The translations under genes and the position numbers were made by a program. DNA of 64,000 nucleotides, taken from assembly GCF_021917145.1 (NCBI RefSeq), contig NC_061074.1:7866485-7930484 (forward strand), written 5' to 3'. The notes beneath the pieces are model-generated. The model was not told the DNA's origin and did not search any database. It saw nothing but the letters and a program-made list of their open reading frames with translations. Of this stretch, positions 49,062-59,296 are shown one piece after another. The stretch is from Hypomesus transpacificus (lineage: Eukaryota; Chordata; Actinopteri; Osmeriformes; Osmeridae). Position 1 is the first letter of the stretch, and each line of letters begins with the position of its first letter.

Positions 49062-52000
49062 CTTTCTCTGTTTTTCGCCCTCCATTCCCCTTGTTTTTTT
49101 GCTCCGAGCTGTCACAGCAGCCACACTCAGGAACAGATTGGATGGCGCTGAGCCCGTCTCCTCTTTGGCCATCCAGGAAATGAGCTAGCGATAGCATCCC
49201 GTCCCTCAAGAGTGAGGGATTTCATACTTCACACGGCCGCTTCTCGGGTCTGTCCGCGTGTGCGTCTGACCGCGAGCCTCCATGTCTGGCCTTGTAACCC
49301 AGCTCTGTCTTCCCTCCCCAGGCATGCTGCCCATGCAGCAACAGCAGCAGCAGCAACAGGGCTTCCCCATGGTCCAGGTGATGCCGCCCAACATGCAAGG
49401 CATGATGGGAATGAACTTCGGAGGCCAGATGGCCCCCGGTGCCATGCCGATGCAGGTGTGTTGTGTCTCTGTCTGTGTGTGTGATGTCGTTTCACTTCAC
49501 AGACTTTTCTGGTCATCTTAGGATTTAGACCAGATAAAAAGATACGATCCTCTGTGCTTTAATGATGCTGCTCTTTGTGAGAGAGCAGACTCTGCCTGGA
49601 GCTAGCTCTCACCTTTTAGAACAGGCTCCAAAGAGCACTTTGCAGGCCGTTGCCTCATACTACCTGCTCTAATGTTGATCCTCAGTCTTTGCCAGTGTCT
49701 CATCTTAACCCACGTTCATCAGTTCCTGTCTGTTTGGGACACTGACTAAAACGAGCCTTTGGATCAAAATAAATGTGTCGCCAATGCTGTTTGACTGCAG
49801 TTGGTTCTGTTTCTAGACCTGGTTATTGCAGGGTGATTAGTGTTGGTCTAAACACCACCACCGCCTGTTTATAGGCTTCTGTAAACGCTGATGTATGGCA
49901 GGACACAGAGGCATTCCGCTAACCGCTAACGAGGAAATCTGTTACAATCGCACCCTGCTGGAATAGGCCATTCATTATTGAATGAGACTAGGCATGCTAA
50001 GAATGTTGATGTGCTTGTGTGCTTCCAGGGCGGGATGACCATGGGGATGCAGGGCCCAGGGATGCAGTTCATGGGCCAGCCACAGTTCATGGGCATGAGG
50101 GCCCTGGGACCCCAGTACACAGCAGACATGCAGAAACAGATGGCAGAAGAACACCAGTAAGGCCTCCCTTCTGTGGCTCATGCTGCTACAGTGTGTGTGT
50201 TACCGTCTGTCAGTGTGTGGGATGGGTGTGACTGGGCGTCTGTGTGTCAGGGAGTCAGGGAGTCAGGTGGCTGATTGGTTAGGGAAGCGGGCTTGTAATC
50301 AGAAGGTTGCCAGTTCGATTCCCGGCCGTGCCAGATGACGTTGTGTCCTTGGGCAAGGCACTTCACCCTACTTGCCTCTGGGGGTAATGTCCCTGTTACT
50401 GTAAGTCGCTCTGGATAAGAGCGTCTGCTAAATGACTAAATGTAAATGTGTGTATACGTGAGCACGTGTGTTGTCCCAAGCCTCACCTCCCTTCTTCCTC
50501 ACCCAGGAAGCGTCTGGAGCAGCAGCAGCGCATGCTGGAGGAGGACAGGAAGAGGAGGCAGTTTGAGGAGCAGAAACAGAAGCTGAGGCTGCTAAGCAGC
50601 GTCAAACCCAAGGTGGGCCTCGCCGCCCCTGGTCGCCCCTGGTCGCCCCTGGTCCATCACATGACCCGCTCTCACACACATGACCCCCTCCTGACCCCCT
50701 CCTGACCCATCTCCCCCCGACCCATCTCCCCCTGTCTCAGCCCCAGTCCAGTACTACGCTGTGCTATACCCTCTTCCCCCTCACACTTTTCTAGCCCGAC
50801 ACCTGCGAAGTTTGTCCTATGTCTCTTCCCATAGCACAAGGCCTAGCTTCAGGCCTCCATCTCACTCCCCTGTCTGTTGTCTGTTGTGCTCTGTTCAGAC
50901 AGGAGAGAAGAGTCGCGACGACGCGCTGGAGGCCATCAAAGGCAACCTGGACGGCTTTAGCCGCGACGCCAAGATGCACCCCACGCCGTCCTCGCAGTCC
51001 AAGAAGCCAGGTAGCACGCACGCACTCACTCTGCTTTTGTCCAACCAGTGTGCCGCCGGCGGGACGCTGTGGCCAGATCCTGGTCCCTCATCCCAAGGAC
51101 CGTGACTGCCACCAACCCATCAATCACTCCTTTAGAGGGCTGGGTCTCTCTGAAACACTCCTCTAGAGGGCTGGGTCTCTCTGAAACACTCCTCTAGTGG
51201 GCTGGGTCTCTCTGAAACACTCCTGTAGAGGGCTGGGTCTCTCTGAAACACTCCTCTAGAGGGCTGGATCTCTCTGAAACACTCCTGTAGAGGGCTGGGT
51301 CTCTCTGAAACACTCCTCTAGAGGGCTGGGTCTCTCTGAAACACTCCTGTAGAGGGCTGGGTCTCTCTGAAACACTCCTCTAGAGGGCTGGGTCTCTCTG
51401 AAACACTCCTAGTGGTCTGGGTCTCTCTAAAACACTCCTCTAGTGGGCTGGGTCTCTCTGAAACACTCCTGTAGAGGGCTGGGTCTCTCTGAAACACTTC
51501 TGTAGAGGGCTAGGTCTCTCTAAAACACTCCTCTAGAGGGCTGGGTCTCTCTGAAACACTCCTCTGGAGGGCTGGGTCTCTCTGAAACACTCCTAGAGGG
51601 CTAGGTCTCTCTAAAACACTCCTCTAGAGGGCTGGGTCTCTGAAACACTCCTCTAGAGGGCTGGGTCTCTCTGAAACACTCCTCTAGTGGGCTGGGTCTC
51701 TCTGAAACACTCCTGTAGAGGGCTGGGTCTCTCTGAAACACTCCTCTAGTGGGCTGGGTCTCTCTGAAACACTCCTCTAGTGGGCTGGGTCTCTCTGAAA
51801 CACCCCTCTAGAGGGCTGGGTCTCTCTGAAACACTCCTCTAGAGGGCTGGGTCTCTCTAAAACACTCCTGTAGAGGGCTAGGTCTCTCTAAGACACTCCT
51901 GTAGAGGGCTGGGTCTCTCTGAAACACTCCTCTAAAGGGCTGGGTCTCTCTGAAACACTCCTTTAGAGGGCTGGGTCTCTCTGAAACACTCCCACACTGT

Positions 52001-55000
52001 TTTCCTTTACTGTCTGAGAGAGAAACAGATTCAGTCCTCATCATGTCCACTGTCTGCTTTTTCACGTGTTGCTTTTAAGGAAGTTGTCCGTTTTTTGTTT
52101 TGCTTATTTAGCTGCCAGGGTGTCAATGTTCAGTTTATGTTTGCAGTAATCTTTTCACCGTATTGCATAACTTGTAGTTCACAGTTTATTTTTGTGCTTC
52201 ACAGAAAGTTTTACATTTGTAGCCCTGTAAGACTAATCAATACTGAATACTCAAATTGATTAATGTAAAGACCGTATCGTAATGCCTTATCTTTTACGAT
52301 GTCCCAAGCACTACATTTTCTGACCTGCACAAAATAGTCTGTCTCTTTGTTGTATTTTGGTGCACTTCTATTCACCTTCCACCCTAGCTCTGCATTGTGT
52401 GTTGTGCCATCATCCTTATTTCTTCATTTTCACAGACTCATCGCCATCACACCACCCCTCTGTCGCCCCCCCCTCCCTCTCCCCCGCTGTCCCCGAGGAC
52501 GATGACGAATTTAGCGACTTTATTCAGGGGCCTGTAGACGGCTCCTCCTCCTCTTCCTTCCCGCTGTCCTCCCAGGCCCCGCCGTCCTCCCCCTCTCCCC
52601 GGGCAGGTCTGTCTGCCCCCTCCTCCGCTCCCCTCCCCCCCTCCCCGCTCCCTCTGGCCCTCCCAGCCTCTGTGTCCATTCCTACTGCCACCCAACACTC
52701 TACTGTCAACTCCAGTTCCCAATTCCAAGGTAACTCCTCTCTTTCATCTTTTGTATTGTTTTTATTTGTTGAATTTTCTTTAAACCATTATCATCTTACG
52801 TTAGTCTTCATGAGATCCTAATAACACAGCACTTCTACCAGCCCTGTAGTGGAAGCATGTTTGTAGGGGGTTCTTGCTGATGCATTAGTGATGCCGTAAA
52901 CTGCCCCCCCCCCCCTCCTCTTCCTTGGTTGTTCCACCTTGGTGCAGGCCACTCAGCAGACCGTCACATTTCTGGATTCTAAGCCTTTTAAGTGAACGCT
53001 CAAAAAAACATTTGCCAAAACAGTGAAAGCAAATTACCATATCTAACAAGCAACTCTGTCCCCCCTCCCACCACCACCACCTCACCATTTCAACCAGAAA
53101 ACACTACTGTTATAGCAATCGATGGTATTTGTCATCGTCTTGAGGCTAGATCCTGATGAGCAGATTTCTGGGAGGATGTGGTGGGAGATGAGCGCCGGGA
53201 GACTTTTGAGGGTGTTTGTGTCTCCTGCCCTGGGAACTACCGGATCAGTCGGTGGCCTGGGCTTTGACGGATGTCCCTCCTGGTCTGCAGAGTTACATTT
53301 AGTCATTTAGCAGACGCTCTTATCCAGAGCGACTTACAGTAAGTACAGGGACATTCTCTCCGAGGCAAGTAGGGTGAAGTGCCTTGCCCAAGGACACAAC
53401 ATCATTTGACCCGGCGGGGAATCGATCCGGTAACCTTCTGATTACTAGCCCGACTCCCTCACCGCTCAGCCATCTGACTCCCCGGCCATCTGACTCCCCC
53501 GAGTTACAGCTATAGGGCTCACATAGTTAGACGGCCCCAGCAGGAGGTCAGGCTCCAGAACATTCCTCCCTCGCCACGGTCAGAGCTGTTTTCATCTCCG
53601 GCCCTTTCAGGAGTTTTGTGACCTAGTTGTCTCTCGACTGCAATAAGCCACTTAGATGGCACCAGCTACGTTCGCTCTTTGATGCTCTGCCCCTGACCTG
53701 GAAAGTGATATCTGGAGAAACGCGATAAGCAGCCTCTTAGTCTCACCTGGGTGAAGCGTTTGAAATGTTAACATGTCATGTGTAAAGCGGAGAAAATACC
53801 ATGTCTTTTAAAAACAGCCCCGGCTTTCGGATGGGTAGACTGAATCACATCCAGACCCACTACACACACAGGGTTCATGCTTAGCAACAGGCTCCTCCTA
53901 CTTTCGGATGGGTAGACTGAATCACATCCAGACCCACTACACACACAGGGTTCATGCTTAGCAACAGGCTCCTCCTACTTTCGGATGGGTAGACTGAATC
54001 ACATCCAGACCCACTACACACACAGGGTTCATGCTTAGCAACAGGCTCCTCCTACTTGAAACTACCTGGGAGGGTCACAGGTGTTTGGTCGTGAGGTGAA
54101 CCCTCTATGTTCCTCGCCCTCGTGTCTAGGCCCGTCCCTGGAAGAGAAGCTCTTCTCCTCGTGCGACCTCACGGCTGCTAAGAAGGCCCAGGTTAGCTTC
54201 AGGTCCCAACAACCCCTGGCTGAGAGGGGCCCCAGGGCTAGGGTCTCCACCCAGTTTCACTCCAGCACCAGGGCCCGGAACTGGGCCCTGCCCCCCGGGG
54301 ATCTGAGTTCTGTCTTCACCGTAGAAACGCCGTCCAAGGCTCCACCCACACCAGCGGCGCCCACGCCGGCCGCCGGCCCGCGCCCTCCTCCTCAGACCAG
54401 TAGCAACGGGGGTGAGAGAAGAAGTCGTTTGTTATCGCCAAGTCTCTCATCTTTCTCTACGACTTAACACATCACCAATCAGCTGGGGACCGCTTGCCTC
54501 TGTCCTGCTTACTAACCCTTTGGAAGTACTCTGAATTCAATCCTGAATCTTTGTTTGGATTTGGACATTTTTAGACGTCTGAATGTGATTGAACTCTTCC
54601 TCTCTCTGATTCCTCTGTGATGAACTGAGAATCAGAACTAACAGCACCTGGCCTGAACCCTCTTCAGTACAGACACTCTTTCTTTTCTGTTTGTTTTCGT
54701 GATTCACTCCCAGAGTCTATGCCCCGGTCCTTCTCATTCTCCCTGGGTAAGTAGCTGCAAAGCGACCCCTCTGAATGGAGATTCTGTGTGGGCCTCTGGG
54801 TTTTCCCCCCTTCTCATTCAAGTTTACATCTGAACAGCTCAAGACAAACTCAATTAAGGAGACCCTCCCATCGACCTCTTCGACCACACACCGGGGAAAT
54901 CACTGTCTCTGGGCGGGGTGGGGTTCTGGAAAAATACCTTCCAACTCGACAAGCCTCTCTTTTGCTCCTCCCCTGTCTAACATCCTCTCAGAGCCCGACC

Positions 55001-55649
55001 TCTGGCGCATGCTGATTGGCTGGTTTTAACGAGGATGCCCGAGCACGCGTCCCTGGCCGCTGTCCTGATTCTGTATGCTGCTCCGCTCCTCCTGGTTGCT
55101 CCGGCTTGTTTGTCTTTATCCTCGCTGTCATCCGGGGAAATGTTGCAGCTCATCGCCGACACCTGTGCGGCGTAATGGAGTCATTTAAGTGTCGATAGTG
55201 CCCAATGAGAGGATTAGGTGTAGAGGAGCTACTCGAGTCAACATGCATTATCCAGACGAAAGGTGTTAGGCGAGGCGGTGCGTCCTCCTTACCCTGATGT
55301 ACGCGCCTGTATCCGTAGCTCATCTCTCCAGTATGTTAAGGTGGGGGGGGGGGGGGGGGGGGGGGGGGTACAGGCCACTGTCAGAGTGTATTCAAGAGAG
55401 ATGCTCATTGGTTTGCTTTACAACCCGAATCACCCCCTGGCCCTCAGAAGCTGTCAGGATGGCTGGTTAGGGCCCAAGGACAGAGTAATACATGTGTGAG
55501 GCTGCAGGAGGCTCAGGGAATCAGCGCAGAGAAGCAGTACATCAGTACCGAGGCCTCCAGAGCTACAGGTGCAGAATACTCCATGAGCTGTGTGTCCGGG
55601 AGACTCTGTGAACAGTGTGCCAGGATCCAGTAAGCCTGTAAGCTAACTC

Positions 55650-55709
<60 letters not shown>

Positions 55710-58405
55710 CAGCAGGGGTTGGAGCTTATCCACAGCAGGAGCAGATCCAGCCCATGGTGCCTGGCTGGTTGTACAACGACAGTCTCATCCCAGGTAAACA
55801 CGGATCGCACACATTCCTCGTGTGAATGCTCATCCAAGCATCGGGATCATTTGTCTCCGATGATAGTTTCTGTGTCTGTTCCCATTTGTATTTTATTTTT
55901 TTTATTAATCATAAGTCTGTCTGTCTTGGAGTGGCTGACTGTTTTCATTGATCCTCATGTTTCTCCACAGAGATGTTCAAGAAGGTTCTGGAGTTCACCA
56001 TGACGCCTTCAGGGATTGACACGGCCAAGCTCTACCCCATCCTGATGTCCTCAGGCCTTCCCAGAGAGGCCCTCGGACAGATCTGGGCCTCGGCCAATCG
56101 GACCACACCTGGCATGCTGACCAAGGAGGAGCTGTACACAGTGCTGGCCCTCATTGGTGTAGCACAGGTATGCTGTATGCAAATGACTTCCCCACATTCT
56201 AAGGGGATGTGTCATTAGCTGTTGACGGAGCGGCAGACAGTTGTGGAAGTGTGCGTGTGTGGCGCTGGTTGGTCTGTTGGGACACTAAGTGAGTGTGACT
56301 GAGCTCCCCTAGGCCCTAGACCGACAGCAGTGCCTGTTATCACCCCCTTAGCCCCAGCCAGCCAGCCTGCCTGCCACTGTCACAGCCACTCCTGGGAGAA
56401 CGCAAATTCACCAGCGGTGGCAGGCGCCACTCAGCTCATTCTGCATGCCACAGCTGCAGTTGCCGAGAATAATGAGACTCCTTTTGTTATGTAAATACAG
56501 AAGCCTTCGGGGGGGCTTTTTGTGTTGCCGTGTAATAAAAAAAAAACTGATAGCAGCTACTGGAATGGAAGTTGACTAATGAAGGGTTTAGCTGGATGTA
56601 GACGCCTGCTTCCTGGTGGAGGGATGACAGAGAGCACTGGGGTTAGAAGACGAGGCACTCAGCTGGGCGTCTCCAGCTCAATGAGTCATATGAATTCGGC
56701 GAGTTGTAGGCATTCAAGTCTGCATTTCATCCACAGAGATCTCCCTCAGAGTAGTCTGTTTGTTCCCTGTCGTTGTCGACCAATCCCACGGCACCAACCC
56801 CCTCATTTCCTGTCTCAGAGCGGTCTACCAGCCATGAGCGTGGATATCCTCAGTCAGTTCCCCTCTCCGCCTGTACCCAACCTGCCTGCTCTGGCCATGG
56901 CCATGGCCCCAGTCATGCCCCAGCACCAGCAGCCCATGATGACCCAGCCTCCGGTCTCCATGGCGATGCCCGCCCCGCCTGCAGCCGTCATGGCCATGCC
57001 GACCGCAGCTCCTGCCGTCCAGCCCCCCGCTAACTTCATCCCGAACTTCCCACCTGTGCAGGTAAGGGGGTTGGGGGGGAACGTTCAGTATGTCGATGCT
57101 CGACCGTCCCTGGTCGACTGCATCTGGCAAACGCATCCAACCTTTCTGTCGTCTCTGCTTTCAGGGGACCAAGACGGACGACGACGACTTCCAGGACTTC
57201 CAGGAGGCCCCCAAGGCTGGAGGGGCTGGAGAGCAGTCCTTCACCGATTTCCAGAGAGAGTCTGGGGGAAGCTTTCCTGGCGCAAGCCCATCTCAGCCCC
57301 AGAACAGGTAATGCACCACACTGGCCTGGCACAGGAGAGACAACGAAAAGTTATGAAAGTATTACAATAAGTGACTGTTTTGTAGAAGTATCACTGAGAA
57401 TAATATGGTTGAAAGTATTGAAGCTTACACAGTTCCTTTTATAGCCTGTAATACGCTCCCGTGCATTGCAATGATTCAAGGCATCATCCTAATGAATTCG
57501 TTTCAACGGACGGTAGATAAGCTCACTTCTTTATATTCTTATACCTGAGCGGAAGAAAGCCTGTCCTCTCCCAGGGAGAGAGAGCTGCGAGGCAATTATC
57601 TTTTAAGAAAGACAAAGGGAACGGCAAAAATAAAGGCGCTCACATCTGAGTGGCATAGTCTCTTTACAATCCAGTCCCTCCACTCTCTCTGTCTTTCACG
57701 CACAAAAAAAAAACCCACAGCCAAACAGGCCTGATTGTTTCAGCCCCTCATCTCATATCCTCCAGAGTCTCAGATCACTGACTAATTAAAATGAAAAGTG
57801 AAAACGCCCGTGGATGGTCGTCAGCCTGCGCTGGCAGGTGTAACCCTGGCGACTGGGCCGGCTTTGAAGAAGATGGCGTCGGGTGGATGGAGGGGGGGGC
57901 TTCTTCCCTCCTCATATTCGTCCCTGCCTCTTATCTGCGGCCCAGTCTGGTGTACAGCTCTGTGGGATTCCATGGTTGTAAGTGTCCAATCAGCTCAGGC
58001 AGCTTAGGTGGATTAAGTGTGGGAGATGGAGGGAGGAGGTTTGTGTGGGGGGGGGTTAGTGTTGGCCTTCCTGGTCGCCGCTGACTGGACATGGCTGTTT
58101 GTCTCTGCAGCGCTGCCTCCTTGCTGACTCCGGTCCTGGGCTCGGGCTCGTCTTCGGCCTCGGACAAGTACGCCGTCTTCAAGCAGCTGTCTGTGGAGCA
58201 GCCAGCGGAGCCTGCCCCCCCCGCCCCAGGTACCTCCTGCGTCCGTCCCCCCACCCCACCCTGTCCCCCCACCCCACCCTATCCGTCCCCCCACCCTGTC
58301 TGTCCCCTCACCCTGTCCGTCCCCCCACCCTGTCCTCCCCCCCCCCACCCTGTCCGTCCCCCCACCCAGTCCCTCCACCCCCCACCTAGATACCTCAGTC
58401 AGACA

Positions 58406-58446
<41 letters not shown>

Positions 58447-59265
58447 TGAAAGCACAGCCGAATATCTCACTTCTTTGATCCCTGTCCTATCTGTCAGATA
58501 CCATGTACACAGCCCGCTTTAAACTTGTTTCTGTTTTGTTTTTGACCCAGACTCTGGAGACAAATACAGTGTGTTCAGACAGCTTGAACCACCTGCAGAC
58601 CGGAAACCAGTAGGTAAGGAAAACTCCCTCTTCCTTGGCACAGAGCTGGGACACACACACAAACTCCTACCCAACTAAACGCCACCAGTTTAGTAGCGTT
58701 ACCACAGGGAGCACTTCACTAGTAGTGAAGCATCCTTTATGGCGCCCTCTTTTTCTCTAGAGAGGAAAGAAAGGGTTCATACCTTATATTTTGAGTTGGA
58801 TAATTTAACTGAAAAAATTGACTGAAAAAGATGTACAGTATGTCATATTGACAAAAGAAACCGTGTGCTAGAAGTTTTGTGCGATGAAACCATTTTTTAC
58901 TTGCGCACACCTTTTGGAGGGCACTCGCCCAGTGTTGATGCAGTTTCTGTGTCCTGCCCCCGTTTCCCTAGAACAGTTTCAGTTGGGGACAGCTCACGTG
59001 ACTCCAGTAAGTCCTGCTTGCGGTGACCTTTCCTCTCTGTCTGCAGGCCCGGCCTCTATACAGAGCCCCTTTCTTTAGAGGTTTCTGTAGCTCTACCTGG
59101 AAATAAATATAGTGGTTTGAATAGTGGGAAAAGAAGAATCATTTGTTGTGCGATCACAGCACTACAGAGAGTCTGGAGGTTAGACTGGGAGTACTTTCAA
59201 CCTGAAATATGGCTTAATCATTTCCTGTCCCGGTATGGGTCTGCCAGCCCTAGCGCATGTTGTGG

Positions 59266-59296
<31 letters not shown>

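Noticed and set aside
51808..52065. 85-residue minus-strand frame with repeated ECFRETQP
   Set aside because: It is the reverse translation of the 31-bp satellite.
54975..55030. Possible extra synrg exon after CATCCTCTCAG (reads EPDLWRMLIGWF then stop)
   Set aside because: A good acceptor and compatible phase, but a stop follows after 12 codons and no nearby donor or poly(A) signal supports an exon.
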